From Flavobacteriaceae bacterium (GTDB lineage: Bacteria; Bacteroidota; Bacteroidia; Flavobacteriales; Flavobacteriaceae), in NCBI GenBank assembly GCA_014075215.1, contig CP046177.1, positions 186,001 to 250,000 on the forward strand: a DNA stretch of 64,000 nucleotides, written 5' to 3'. A program made the position numbers and the translations under genes. Shown here piece by piece: positions 24,824-34,932 of the stretch; positions within the stretch are counted from its first letter, which is position 1, and each line of letters opens with the position of its first letter. The notes beneath the pieces were generated by a model, which had not been told where the DNA came from, searched no databases, and was given only the letters and a program-made list of their open reading frames with translations.

Positions 24824-26155
24824 TTAATCCAAACGAAGTTCTCCGTAGTAGAATTGCAGCACTTTTGTTTTAAAAACAAAATCGTATTTTGATCTGATCA
24901 AAGCAGACTCTGCACTTACTAACCTGTTTCTGACCAAATCAAAATCAAATAGAGACATGGCTCCCAAACGATAGCTTTCCTGAGCATTTTTAAATGCTTC
25001 CCTTTGTGATTCCAAAGATATTGTAGCTGCTTCATATACTTTTGAAGCAGCTTTGGAATCCAGATAGGCCTGCTCTATGGTTTGCTGTAAATTCAATTTT
25101 TGACTCTCCAGGTTTAGCTCGGCAGTACTTTTATTAATAATAGATTTTGCTACTGTATTCTTATTTTGAAATCCGCTAAAAATAGGTATGTTAACAGAAA
25201 CTCCTACTCCATATTGAAGCCTGTCATTTAATTGATCAAAGAAATTAGCATTCCGTTGCCCCGGGAGTAAATTGTTGAATTGATTAAAATAAGAAGTGCT
25301 GGTTGCCAAGTTATAAGAAACAGAAGGTAAAAAGGCCGCTTTTGAAATTTCAATGGATAAATCCGCATTTTCTATAGCTAAAGTCGCATTTTTTATTTGA
25401 GGTTGTATTTCCAGTGCCTTTTCATAAACTATATTTGAGTTTTCATATGGTAAATTTGCTGACGGAAATCCGACATTAATCTCTAAAACATCAAAATTTT
25501 CATAGGGTACCTGAAGTAACTGAGCTAAATTTAATAACGCCAGGTTTAATGCATTTTGCTGAGTAACAACATTCTGAGCATCATTTGCAGCAGTAGATTG
25601 TACATTCAGCAAATCTCCTTTCGGTATTACTCCCGCATCAAACCTGTCTTGGGCGGCATCCACTTGTTTTTTGCTTATTTCTGCCTGTACTTCGGCAACA
25701 GCAAGATTTTCTTTTGCAAAAAGAACATTCAGATAACCATTCACTACAAATAGAGAAATGTCATTTTGAATTTTTTCTAAGGTCAATTTACTGGCTTCAA
25801 CCCCTAATTTTGCCTGTTTATAGGTGTTTAGGTTTCTAAATCCGTTAAAAATAGTACCTCTTGCAGATACACTAAAATTAGTATTGAAGTTATCCGTTGT
25901 TGTTAAAATTCCGTTTTGATCCGGAGATAAGCCCGACCTGAAATCGACGTTGTTCGAACCGCTTATATTAGGCAAAAAATTCCCTTTGGCAATCTCAACA
26001 TCTCTTTCGGCCAGTAAAATATTCAACTGGTTCTGCTGAACCGTGATATTTTTTTTCAATGCTTCATCTACACATTCTTTTAAATTCCATTTTTTTTGTG
26101 AGTATCCAAAACTGGCCAGAATTAGTAATGCTATGATTAGAAACTTTTTTTTCAT
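24824..26155 (-). CDS. TolC-family outer membrane efflux protein
   Basis: The ATG at 26155 gives a signal peptide (KKKFLIIALLILASFGYSQ) and a ~443-residue mature protein with two OEP repeats of long amphipathic helices. Family segments include NITVQQNQLNILLAERDVEI, RFDAGVIPKGDLLNVQS, AYLDSKAASKVYEAA and SYRLGAMSLFDFDLVRNRL. Such proteins form the trimeric outer-membrane channel of tripartite exporters and type I secretion. No membrane-fusion or inner-membrane pump gene lies beside it, so its partners are unknown. The longer ORF starting at 26197 adds residues before a normal signal peptide and is not preferred. Confidence 0.9.
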   Translation of the reverse strand: MKKKFLIIALLILASFGYSQKKWNLKECVDEALKKNITVQQNQLNILLAERDVEIAKGNFLPNISGSNNVDFRSGLSPDQNGILTTTDNFNTNFSVSARGTIFNGFRNLNTYKQAKLGVEASKLTLEKIQNDISLFVVNGYLNVLFAKENLAVAEVQAEISKKQVDAAQDRFDAGVIPKGDLLNVQSTAANDAQNVVTQQNALNLALLNLAQLLQVPYENFDVLEINVGFPSANLPYENSNIVYEKALEIQPQIKNATLAIENADLSIEISKAAFLPSVSYNLATSTSYFNQFNNLLPGQRNANFFDQLNDRLQYGVGVSVNIPIFSGFQNKNTVAKSIINKSTAELNLESQKLNLQQTIEQAYLDSKAASKVYEAATISLESQREAFKNAQESYRLGAMSLFDFDLVRNRLVSAESALIRSKYDFVFKTKVLQFYYGELRLD

Positions 26156-26374
26156 GTTGGTTAGGTGCTTTATACTATTCACTATTATTTTTCTCAAAAA
26201 ACTAAGCCGATTTTCCGGGCGTTTAGAGTTTGTTTATTCAGTTCTTAACTAGGAATTTTTTAAACCCGAAACTATATGAATCGGTATATAGTTAATACAT
26301 TATCTTTTAAAGTGGTATGGTTTTAAGACGAGTAAAATTAAAATATGTTACAGATTTGAGCTCTTATTAAAATG

Positions 26375-26596
26375 TTAATTTTTGATTTTTTTGCGATATT
26401 TGTAAAGAAAATAAAAAAGAACTCCAACTAAAACATACGGAAAAGCCATTAAATAGGTAATACCCAGATTGATTCCTTCTGCCATAGGTTGGTCTCCGTT
26501 TTCTACCACAGCTTTACACATAGCACACTGGGAATAGGAATCATTAGTGATGAATAAGCAGCTACTAATAAAAAAAACATACTTGTATTTATCCAT
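26375..26596 (-). CDS. Small membrane protein at the end of the cytochrome oxidase operon
   Basis: The 73-residue protein has an N-terminal signal or helix, a CAMCKAV motif and a second helix TYLMAFPYVLVGVLFYFLYK. It is conserved as the last gene of the flavobacterial oxidase-assembly cluster. The two cysteines suggest metal or redox chemistry, but no function is established to my knowledge. It overlaps the upstream DUF420 gene by eight bases. Confidence 0.7.
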   Translation of the reverse strand: MDKYKYVFFISSCLFITNDSYSQCAMCKAVVENGDQPMAEGINLGITYLMAFPYVLVGVLFYFLYKYRKKIKN

Positions 26597-27113
26597 AATA
26601 TGGCGATATCATTAGATATACAACCACTCCGGTAATGGCAACATATAACCAGAGCGGAAATGTGATTTTTGCTATTTTTTTATGCTTGGTAAATTGTCCC
26701 AATTTTGCTCTCATAAATGTAATTAATACAAAAGGAATGACGACAATTGAGAGTAAAATATGAGAGAGTAGCACAAAATAATAGATGTACTTTACAACAC
26801 TTTTTCCGCCAAATTCTGTCGGGTCCGAAGTCATATGGTAGGCAACATACATGACTAAAAATACTGTGGAGCATACCAAAGCAGTCATATTGAGCCTTTC
26901 ATGTATTTTTCTGTTTCCTTTTTTGATTGCTATGACAGCCATGATTAAAAGAATAGCAGTAATTCCATTAATGGTAGCGTAAATAGGAGGTAGAAAATGC
27001 AAAGGTGCAACATTAGGAATTTTTACTCTGAACAATATCGCAACAACTATTGGAATTAAAACGGACAACATTATAATTCCTCTTTTATATTGCTTTTCTT
27101 GTAATTTATTCAT
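26589..27113 (-). CDS. DUF420 membrane protein
   Basis: The 174-residue protein has five hydrophobic helices and conserved His residues (NVAPLHFLPPIYATING, RKIHERLNMTALVCS, SHILLSIVVIPFV), as in DUF420/YozB-like proteins encoded with SCO and cytochrome oxidase genes. It is thought to assist heme-copper oxidase assembly or copper handling, which remains an inference. Its start overlaps the SCO stop by eight bases. Confidence 0.87.
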   Translation of the reverse strand: MNKLQEKQYKRGIIMLSVLIPIVVAILFRVKIPNVAPLHFLPPIYATINGITAILLIMAVIAIKKGNRKIHERLNMTALVCSTVFLVMYVAYHMTSDPTEFGGKSVVKYIYYFVLLSHILLSIVVIPFVLITFMRAKLGQFTKHKKIAKITFPLWLYVAITGVVVYLMISPYYG

Positions 27114-27810
27114 TTAATAATGCTTTAATATCTGTTTTTAATTCTTCTATTTGATCAGCAAAACCACCTTCTTCTATTGCTCTGTAATACAATATGGGGT
27201 TTCCATAGGCATCTTTCCTCGATCTTATATATCCTTTTTTATCTATCAAAGCAAATAACCCGGAATGTTCAAACCCTCCGTGACTTTCTTCTCCTTTGCC
27301 TGCATATAATTTAAACCCTTTGTTGGACAAAGCATATACAACAGTATCCGGTTTCCCCGTTAACAAATGCCAGTTTTTATAAGTAATTTGATTTCTTGCT
27401 GCATATTCTTTTAGTATTGCCGGAGTGTCAATACCCGGAGTAATGGAAATAGAAGCTATTCCAAAAGCATCATTGTTGGCAAATGTGCTTTGTATGGTAA
27501 CCATCTTACCCTTCATAATAGGACAAATTGTCGGGCAAGTAGAGAAAAAAAACTCCACAACATATACCTTACCCGCAAATGTTTTGTTGGTGATGGTATC
27601 TCCATGCTGATTGATAAACTCAAAATCGGGCACTTTATTAAATGTATATAAATCCGAAAGAGCTGCCTTTTTATTTTTTTTAACTTTATTTAATCGATTT
27701 TCTTTAACAATATCATTATTCTGATATCTGGTAACTATTTTAGGGATAGCATATATCCCAAATATTAAAATGATAAAAGCCACTCCTACATAAGAATATT
27801 TATTCTTCAT
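27106..27810 (-). CDS. SCO-family copper chaperone
   Basis: The 234-residue protein has one N-terminal membrane anchor and a thioredoxin fold with the copper-binding CPTIC (CxxxC) in FFFSTCPTICPIMKGKM. The distal His expected of SCO proteins is near HSGLFALIDKKG. SCO proteins deliver copper to the CuA site of cytochrome c oxidase subunit II. It lies in the ctaB-cox cluster, which supports that role. Confidence 0.92.
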   Translation of the reverse strand: MKNKYSYVGVAFIILIFGIYAIPKIVTRYQNNDIVKENRLNKVKKNKKAALSDLYTFNKVPDFEFINQHGDTITNKTFAGKVYVVEFFFSTCPTICPIMKGKMVTIQSTFANNDAFGIASISITPGIDTPAILKEYAARNQITYKNWHLLTGKPDTVVYALSNKGFKLYAGKGEESHGGFEHSGLFALIDKKGYIRSRKDAYGNPILYYRAIEEGGFADQIEELKTDIKALLNE

Positions 27811-27821
27811 CTTTATAAAGA

Positions 27822-28478
27822 TTAAATTTCTCTGTTTCTTTTATTCTTTTTCAATGCCAATCTATATTCTGCCAAAACCACTTTCACATCGTCTTTCATT
27901 TTGTTGTTTAGTTCAGCAACGGATTGCATGTTGTATCCGAATAACAACCCATATTTAGAATCCTTATCATTCGTTCTTCCTCTTAAGTTCAGATCTTTAT
28001 CTACAATAAATGCTCTTGAAGAATACTTTGTCGGTGGCAGGGAGGATTTCGTTTGTAAGCTGTTGTACAAAGTATCTATTTGAGCATCTGAAGCCGGGAT
28101 AAAATTCCACTTTATCATATCGGTAAAATTACCTAAATCTGATTTCAAGGTATGTACAGCAGGCGCACTTTCTTTTGGGTAAATGGCTACGATTTGAAAA
28201 TCTTTAAAATCATAAAACGGTTTGTATATTTTCTGATTTAAGTTAAAAAAACTCCCTTTTACTTTATCTATATCGTATCCTAAAAAGCAAAGAATACTAA
28301 TTTTATCTTTCAACCGGATGACATTTGCGGTATCAATATTTGAAATATCGTATATTTTGGGAGTTATCACAGGCAATCTTGTAAAGTTATTTATTCCCGT
28401 GGAAAGGAGTAGAAAAAAAACTAACGGAAAGATAAATAGTGTAAATAAAACCGCTTTTTTCTTGGATATTTTTTTCAT
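27822..28478 (-). CDS. Membrane-anchored thioredoxin-like protein without CxxxC
   Basis: The 218-residue protein has one membrane helix (VLFTLFIFPLVFFLLLSTGI) and a periplasmic part that follows the SCO pattern: DKISILCFLGYDIDKVKGSF at the position of the active-site strand, DFKDFQIVAIYP, then SRAFIVDKDLNLRGRTND. The CxxxC copper site is missing; one Cys remains. It lies between COX IV and SCO in the oxidase cluster and is probably a non-catalytic assembly factor. The exact role is unknown. Confidence 0.72.
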   Translation of the reverse strand: MKKISKKKAVLFTLFIFPLVFFLLLSTGINNFTRLPVITPKIYDISNIDTANVIRLKDKISILCFLGYDIDKVKGSFFNLNQKIYKPFYDFKDFQIVAIYPKESAPAVHTLKSDLGNFTDMIKWNFIPASDAQIDTLYNSLQTKSSLPPTKYSSRAFIVDKDLNLRGRTNDKDSKYGLLFGYNMQSVAELNNKMKDDVKVVLAEYRLALKKNKRNREI

Positions 28479-28527
28479 TATGAAAGCTAAAAAAAGGTGG
28501 TAAAACCACCTGAATATTAAAAATATG

Positions 28528-28869
28528 TTACCACTTTACTAATGGTGCTAAGGTGTCATATAAATAATCTCCCTCGATCAATAACAAGGTTATAAGGTAA
28601 ATAATTAAAAAAACAGCCGTCCATACCACTGCTCTTCGAAGCCATTTTTTCTCACCTTCCATATGCATAAAAGTCCACGTAATTCCGTATGCTTTTGCCA
28701 AAGTAAGAATAATAAATATCCAGTTTAGCCAGCTTGTCCCTAAAAAAATACCTAAGTGTAACCCTTTGGGTTTATAAATCCCAAAAGCTACTTCTACAAT
28801 TGTAATTATTGACAGAATGCCAAATACAACCCATATTCTTTTTGCATTTGATTCGTGTGCGTGTGCCAT
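28528..28869 (-). CDS. Cytochrome c oxidase subunit IV-type membrane protein
   Basis: The 113-residue protein has three membrane helices and the opening MAHAHESNAKRIWVVFGILS typical of bacterial CtaF/COX IV proteins in Bacteroidota. The TWTFMHMEGEKKWLRRAV loop is characteristic. It is probably a structural subunit of the heme-copper oxidase encoded partly by this cluster. Confidence 0.85.
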   Translation of the reverse strand: MAHAHESNAKRIWVVFGILSIITIVEVAFGIYKPKGLHLGIFLGTSWLNWIFIILTLAKAYGITWTFMHMEGEKKWLRRAVVWTAVFLIIYLITLLLIEGDYLYDTLAPLVKW

Positions 28870-28894
28870 CGTCCTATTTTTCTTAATTTTTAAA

Positions 28895-29875
28895 TTATAC
28901 TAAGTAGAAGAAGGTAAAAACGAATACCCATACTAAATCTACAAAGTGCCAATATAAACCTACTTTTTCTACCATTTCATAGTGTCCTCTTTTTTCATAA
29001 GTGCCTAGAATAATATTGAAGAAAATAATGATATTGAAGACGATCCCTGAAAAAACGTGAAACCCGTGAAATCCGGTAATGAAGAAGAAGAAATTAGCAA
29101 AAATAGTATTTCCGTATTCATTTACTTCCAAATTCGCCCCTTCTGCCACCAACTTGGCTTTTGCGAGTTCGGATGCTCCTGCTTCTCTTGATAAAATGGT
29201 TTTTTGTTTTGTATCTAAATTTATTAATTCCGTTCTGATTTGGACATCGGAATCTGCATTATATGCATTTACAATTTGATCAATGGAATAGTTAGGTATG
29301 GTACCTTCCGATTCAAACCACAATCCGTTTTTTCGGGTGTGCTGTACCCTGTGGGCTGTTCTTTCTCCAATGACAAAATCAGACAATGCTATTTGATGCC
29401 CATCCTTTACAAATTGTAAGATTTTACCATCAGTAGTTTTTACGGCTCCATAAGAACCTTTGATAAACGTATTCCACTCCCATGCTTGAGAACCCACAAA
29501 TATTAACCCTCCTATGATAGTAGCAAACATATACCAGGCTACTTTGTTTTTCTTCATCTGATGCCCTGCATCAACAGCTAGTACCATCGTAACCGAAGAA
29601 AAGATGAGGATAAATGTCATGAAAGCAACATAGATCATCGGAAAACTGCCATGCGTAAAAGGGACATGAGTAAATACTTCATCAGCAATGGGCCAGGAGT
29701 CAATAAACTTATAGCGGGTTAACCCGTAAGCAGCTAAAAAACCCGAAAAAGTCAATGCATCCGATACGATAAAAAACCACATCATCATTTTACCATAACT
29801 AGCTCCAAACGGCTTTACGCCACCACCATTCCATGTTTGCTTTTTTTCCGAGTGTACAGCAATGTTTGCTTCCAT
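28895..29875 (-). CDS. Cytochrome c oxidase subunit III (long form)
   Basis: The ATG at 29875 gives MEANIAVHSEKKQTWNGGGV, the usual flavobacterial start; the frame is open to 29923 but lacks a good start there. The protein has seven hydrophobic helices and COX3 hallmarks such as SDALTFSGFLAAYGL and FFFITGFHGFHVFSG. A ~100-residue soluble loop (about residues 140-240) separates two helices, which is a feature of this lineage. It follows a second, shorter COX3 gene with only a short gap. Confidence 0.88.
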   Translation of the reverse strand: MEANIAVHSEKKQTWNGGGVKPFGASYGKMMMWFFIVSDALTFSGFLAAYGLTRYKFIDSWPIADEVFTHVPFTHGSFPMIYVAFMTFILIFSSVTMVLAVDAGHQMKKNKVAWYMFATIIGGLIFVGSQAWEWNTFIKGSYGAVKTTDGKILQFVKDGHQIALSDFVIGERTAHRVQHTRKNGLWFESEGTIPNYSIDQIVNAYNADSDVQIRTELINLDTKQKTILSREAGASELAKAKLVAEGANLEVNEYGNTIFANFFFFITGFHGFHVFSGIVFNIIIFFNIILGTYEKRGHYEMVEKVGLYWHFVDLVWVFVFTFFYLV

Positions 29876-29926
29876 AAAATTTACGTTAAATATATTTTTA
29901 AAATACCTGCCAAAATTAATCAATTT

Positions 29927-30517
29927 TTATTTCCTGATAAAATAGAAAAAGAGAAATAGAAAAGTCCATAAAGCACCTACAAAATGCCAAAATATTGCCC
30001 CAAGCTGAAACCCGAGAAAATCAGCAGCCGTATATTTATGTCTGAAATGATTAAACAATATAACCAACAACACTATGATACCTGCCATTACGTGTAGTGC
30101 ATGCATTAGACTGATACCAATAAGAAATGAAGCTGAGACGGTGCTCCCTTCCCCTGTAAAATACAAGCCCGCTTCTTTTAACTGATGAAACCCTTCATAT
30201 TGTTGCCAGATAAACAACAGACCCAGCATAAAAGTAATCGCCAGTAGTATAATAGATTCGGGCCTTTTATTTCTCTTTATAAATAGTTGAGATAGGAATA
30301 AAGTAGTACTACTTACGATGATGAGTAGGGTGCTTGTAAAAAATGCTTGGGGCAAATCAAAAGTAACCCAGTCGTCCCGTTTCATACTTATAAGGTATGC
30401 ACTGGTTAATCCTGCAAAAAACATCACCATACTAATCATGGAAACCCACAGCATCGGTTTTGCGGTTTTTCTTTTTGCTACAGTTAATTCTTCTTCAAGT
30501 GTTTCTTTGTTCGCCAT
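29927..30517 (-). CDS. Cytochrome c oxidase subunit III (short form)
   Basis: The 196-residue protein has five helices and COX3 features: LISMKRDDWVTFDLPQAFFT, YFTGEGSTVSASFLIGISLM, HALHVMAGIIVLLVILFNHF and AIFWHFVGALWTFLFLFFYF. Two COX3-like genes in tandem are usual in this operon of Flavobacteriaceae. It starts two bases after the ctaB stop. Confidence 0.88.
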   Translation of the reverse strand: MANKETLEEELTVAKRKTAKPMLWVSMISMVMFFAGLTSAYLISMKRDDWVTFDLPQAFFTSTLLIIVSSTTLFLSQLFIKRNKRPESIILLAITFMLGLLFIWQQYEGFHQLKEAGLYFTGEGSTVSASFLIGISLMHALHVMAGIIVLLVILFNHFRHKYTAADFLGFQLGAIFWHFVGALWTFLFLFFYFIRK

Positions 30518-30519
30518 AA

Positions 30520-31422
30520 TTAATGTAAAAATTTATCTATCACATATACCACCTGCACCATTGTTATGTAAAAGATACTTGACAGCATCAGTTTTCGGGC
30601 TTCCTTATCATGACGAGTTTTGTATAATCGATAGGCATAATACAACATAACTCCTCCAAGTAAGGCAATTATGAATGCGGTCACCGGATATATATAGAAT
30701 TTTCCTGTTACCTTAAATACGGGCGATACGGATACTACTATCATAATAAACGTGTAGAAAATAATTTGTCTGATAGAACCGGCATCTTTTTTGTTCATTG
30801 GCAGCATATTGAATCCGGCTTTTTTATATTCTTCGTATTGTAGCCATCCAATGGCCCAAAAATGTGGAAATTGCCAGAAAAACTGTATCATAAATAAGAA
30901 ACCTGCTTCAATCCCGAATTGATTTGTGGCAGCTACCCACCCTAGCATGAATGGAATAGCACCCGGAAAGGCGCCTACAAAAACCGTTAATGGCGTTACC
31001 GATTTTAAAGGAGTGTAAGCGCAAGTGTATAAAAAAATGGAAATAGCACCAAATAACGCGCTTTTCGGGTTGATTCCATATAAGATAGCTAATCCGACAA
31101 GTGTAAAACTTATGGCTATGAAAAAAGCCGTATGAACACTTACCCTGCCGGTGGGCAATGGCCTGTTCATGGTGCGTTTCATCAGCGCATCCGTATCTTT
31201 TTCAATAATCTGATTAAAAATATTAGAAGCACCCACCATTAAAAATCCGCCTGTAGCCAATAGAAACAAAACAGAATAATCTATAAAATCTACAGCGAGT
31301 AAATACCCTGCCACAGAAGAAAAAACTACACTTAAAGAAAGCCCGACTTTGGTTAGCTGTTTTAAATCTGATAAAAAACTTTTTACGGATGATTTATGTT
31401 CGATTCCGGTAATAGAATTCAT
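30520..31422 (-). CDS. ctaB: Protoheme IX farnesyltransferase
   Basis: The 300-residue UbiA-superfamily membrane enzyme converts heme B to heme O for the oxidase. The Asp-rich motifs are in NIFNQIIEKDTDALMKRTMN and NKKDAGSIRQIIFY, and RPLPTGRVS is a family signature. It heads a minus-strand operon of eight genes down to 26375 with mostly tiny gaps or overlaps. A well-formed promoter lies at 31440-31470. Confidence 0.93.
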   Translation of the reverse strand: MNSITGIEHKSSVKSFLSDLKQLTKVGLSLSVVFSSVAGYLLAVDFIDYSVLFLLATGGFLMVGASNIFNQIIEKDTDALMKRTMNRPLPTGRVSVHTAFFIAISFTLVGLAILYGINPKSALFGAISIFLYTCAYTPLKSVTPLTVFVGAFPGAIPFMLGWVAATNQFGIEAGFLFMIQFFWQFPHFWAIGWLQYEEYKKAGFNMLPMNKKDAGSIRQIIFYTFIMIVVSVSPVFKVTGKFYIYPVTAFIIALLGGVMLYYAYRLYKTRHDKEARKLMLSSIFYITMVQVVYVIDKFLH

Positions 31423-31439
31423 TTATATAACATTCTTTG

Positions 31440-31470
31440 CAAAGGTATTTCATAATTATGAAAATACCAA
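31440..31470 (-). promoter_or_regulatory. Promoter of the ctaB-cox-SCO operon
   Basis: Read on the minus strand, TTG (31470-31468), a 20-base spacer and TACCTTTG (31447-31440) match the Bacteroidota consensus (TTTG, 19-21 bases, TANNTTTG). The ATG is 18 bases further, so the 5' leader is very short. Confidence 0.65.
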
Positions 31471-31820
31471 TGAACTTATCTTAACTTTTCGTTTTAACCG
31501 AAAGTGAACTGAAATTTAACTAGATGAGACACTTTTTGAAAGCGATAGCAGCGCTATAGGTAAGAAGAGTAACAAAATATAGGTGAACTTCAGTCATTTT
31601 TTAGGAAATAGAAAAAGTAAAGATGATTTCCATATAGAACCATATGAAAGTTTGTTATCGGAATTATTTCATAAAAGTTGGATCATATGTATTTCAACGT
31701 ATGAGTTAGAATGGTTTATCTAAACGATATACCTATACTATAAACAATACATTTTATTCATGATTCCTTTATTTTCAGGTTTTTTTCTTAATTTAGTAAC
31801 CAAGCAAATTTGAATTTACG
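31471..31820. other. Intergenic region between divergent ctaB and PUL regulator genes
   Basis: I see no gene, RNA or repeat I can support in this AT-rich stretch. It should hold the promoter of the regulator, but no clear TANNTTTG box with a spaced TTG was found. Confidence 0.5.
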
Positions 31821-34722
31821 ATGCTACATGTTGTTTTAGTAGTAAGGTCCATATGGACTCTGATAACTGTTTTAGTTACGGCGGTTTCAAAAATACATAT
31901 ACACTCATTGCATAACGATTTTTTATTGCTGAATTATTTTAAATATGGTATACATATAGTATTGTTTATTCCTTTTTTTCTTAACAGTCAGGAATTGCCA
32001 CCTGTTAATATATATGCTTCCAAAGATTATGGAGCCGGAAATCAAAACTGGTCTATTTCTCAATCGAAAGAAAAATTTATTTATATAGGAAACAATAAAG
32101 GATTATTGGAATTTAATGGTGAGATTTGGCGGTTATACACATCACCTAATAAAACTATTATTAGATCCGTAAAAGTAGTGGGCGATAAAATCTTTACCGG
32201 ATTTTATATGAATTTCGGATATTGGGAAAAAGATGATTTGGGGTCTTTAAATTATACTTCTTTAAGTGAGGAATCCAATATACCACTTATAGAGGATGAA
32301 CATTTTTGGAATATTATTGAAATGGATGGATGGGTGCTGTTTCAGTCGCTTCAGAGAATTTATTTATATCATTTGGATACCCGGGAATTTAGAATCATTG
32401 ACGCTGAAAGCACTATCTTAAAGATGATGAAAGTTGACAATACCATTTATTTTTGTAAGCAAGGCAAGGGGATTTATAAAATAGAAAATGGCAGATCGGT
32501 ATTAATATCCGATCATACTGTTTTTAAAAACAATCCGGTAGTGAATATTTTTAAAAAGCAAGAAGATTTATTGGTATTGACTCAGGATGATGGTTTTTTT
32601 ATCTTGCAACATAATCAGGCCCTTAAATGGAATACCGATGCTGATCTTATCATTTCAGGCAAAAGTGTTTATAGCAGTATCCAACTGTCTAATGGAGATT
32701 TTGTCGTAGGCACGATATCCGATGGTTTTTTTTACCTTGAAAAAAATGGTACTGTTAAATATCATATGAATCAGGCTTCCGGCTTGGGCAATAATACCGT
32801 ATTGGCTGTTTTTGAAGATGAAGATAACAATATATGGTTGGGTCTGGATAATGGGATAAACAGCATTAATATAACATCTCCTTTTAAAATTTTTAGCAAT
32901 AAAGACGGGAAGCTAGGTACTATTTACGCCTCAAAAGTATATAAGGGATACTTATATTTAGGGACGAACCAAGGGTTGTTTTATAAAAAGAGTATGTCTG
33001 ACGATGCTTTTACATTTGTCAAAAATACACAAGGACAGGTTTGGAATTTGACCATCATAGACAATCAGTTATTCTGTGGCCATAACAGAGGTACTTATTT
33101 AATAGAAAACAGGAAAGCTATAAAAATTGCAGCTATTGAAGGAACCTGGGGAATTAAAAAAACCTCAAGAGAGACTTTTTTGCAAGGCAACTATAACGGC
33201 CTTCATATTTTAGAAAAAAAATCCGGAAAGTGGAGATATAGAAATAAGTTAACCGGATTTGATAATTCCAGTAAACATTTTGAAATGATAGGCAATACGA
33301 TTTTTGTTGATCATGAGTACAAAGGCGTTTTTAAACTTACAGCAAATGATAGTCTCACAAAAATTCTCAGTGTAGAAAAAGACACTACTGTTGAAAAAGG
33401 CATACATTCCAGTCTTATACAGTATCAAAATAAACTTTTATATGCTAATGAAAAAGGCGTTTATGAATACGATTTTTTAAATAATCAGTTTAAAAAAGAT
33501 GCTCTTTTTAGCTCTTTATATGACGAAAAGAGTTATGATTCGGGAAAATTAATTTTCAATAAAAATAGCCTTTGGGTTTTATCCAAAGAAAATATTTCAT
33601 ATGTTTCTCCCGATCCGTTAAGCAATCATCTCAAAGCACATAAAATTCCTTTAACCGTTAAATCAAAGGAAAGGGGTTACTGGCTATGAGAGTATATCAT
33701 TGATAGAAGACAACAAATATATTATTGGCAAAACAGACGGGTATATTATGATGGACTTAGATAAATTTACGCCTCCTAAAGAATTTGAGGTTTTTGTGAA
33801 TCAAATAAAGAACAGCGAACATAATAGTAATGTAAAAACGTATATAGATAAGTCAAAAACATCGACATTTGAAAATCGTCAAAACACCCTCGAAGTTGAT
33901 TTTAGCGTTCCAAACTATACAAAATTCTCAAAAACAAAGTATTCGTACCGGCTACAAGGAGATTCCGAGCAGTGGAGTCATTGGTCTCACCATTCATATG
34001 TACTGTTTGAAAACTTAGCCAGCGGAACATATACGTTTTATGTCAAGGCCAAAATAGGAGATAATCTGAGCTCAAACGTAGCATCATATACATTTGAAAT
34101 ATCAAAAAAATGGTATGCATCCAACCCGATGATGCTGTTTTATGCGTTTTGTATTTTGGTTTTTTCCTTTTCTATGCATACGAGTTATAAAAAATACTAC
34201 AAAAAGCAGGAAGCTAAATTATTGAGTAAAAAACAAAAAGAAATTGAACTAAAAGAACTTGAGGCAACACAAGAAATTATGAAATTGAAAAATGAAAAGC
34301 TTTTGACAGATATCGAAAATAAAAACAAAGAACTGGCAAGTTCTACGATGAGCATGATTAAGAAAAACGAATTTTTGAATGATATAAAGAAAGAGTTACA
34401 AAAAGAAGAAGGACGAAATATTAGCAATGTTGTAAGAATAATTGATAAAAACTTAAACAATACAAATGATTGGAAAATGTTTCAGGAAGCATTCAACAAC
34501 GCTGATAAAGATTTCTTAAAAAAGATGAAATCCAAACATGCCAATTTAACCCCTAATGACTTGCGGTTATGCGCATACCTTAGATTAAATCTATCTTCAA
34601 AAGAAATAGCACCGCTACTCAATATATCGCCCAGAAGTGTTGAAGTGAAACGATATCGATTACGTAAAAAGATGAATTTAGGTCATGGCTCCGGCCTAAC
34701 TAGCTATATCTTAGAAATATAG
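31821..34722 (+). pseudogene. PUL regulator: Reg_prop/Y_Y_Y sensor with LuxR-type HTH, frameshifted
   Basis: The first frame (31821-33689) encodes a signal region, then a two-component-propeller sensor with repeats such as NKGLLEFNGE and EDNNIWLGLDNGINSI. The second (33700-34722) continues with a Y_Y_Y domain (YSYRLQGDSEQWSHW), one membrane helix, a coiled coil and a C-terminal LuxR/GerE-like helix-turn-helix (LTPNDLRLCAYLRLNLSSKE, then IAPLLNISPRSVEVKRYRLR). A one- or two-base change at about 33675-33685 separates them; the second frame is open upstream as GYESISLIEDNKY. Such proteins control nearby susCD loci on sensing the oligosaccharide. The native start is unclear. Confidence 0.78.
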
Positions 34723-34795
34723 AGGCACAACATGCGTTTGTCATACCTATACAAAAACACAACAATAAAGTTCTTGATGTCTTTTAAAATATCGT

Positions 34796-34820
34796 AAAAC
34801 CCAGTAATAAAGGGGTTTTT
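34796..34820 (+). terminator. Rho-independent terminator after the regulator
   Basis: AAAACCC (34796-34802), a nine-base loop and GGGGTTTTT (34812-34820) form a hairpin with a T tail 75 bases after the regulator stop. It separates the regulator from the susC transcript. Confidence 0.6.
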
Positions 34821-34932
34821 CCGTGTTTTTTTGTGTTTTTAGGACTGTATGTTTTTTGTAAAGCACTTATTTAACAATTTGATATTGAAGATATTTATAT
34901 TTTTATGGAAATGATAAAACTAAAATTTAAAT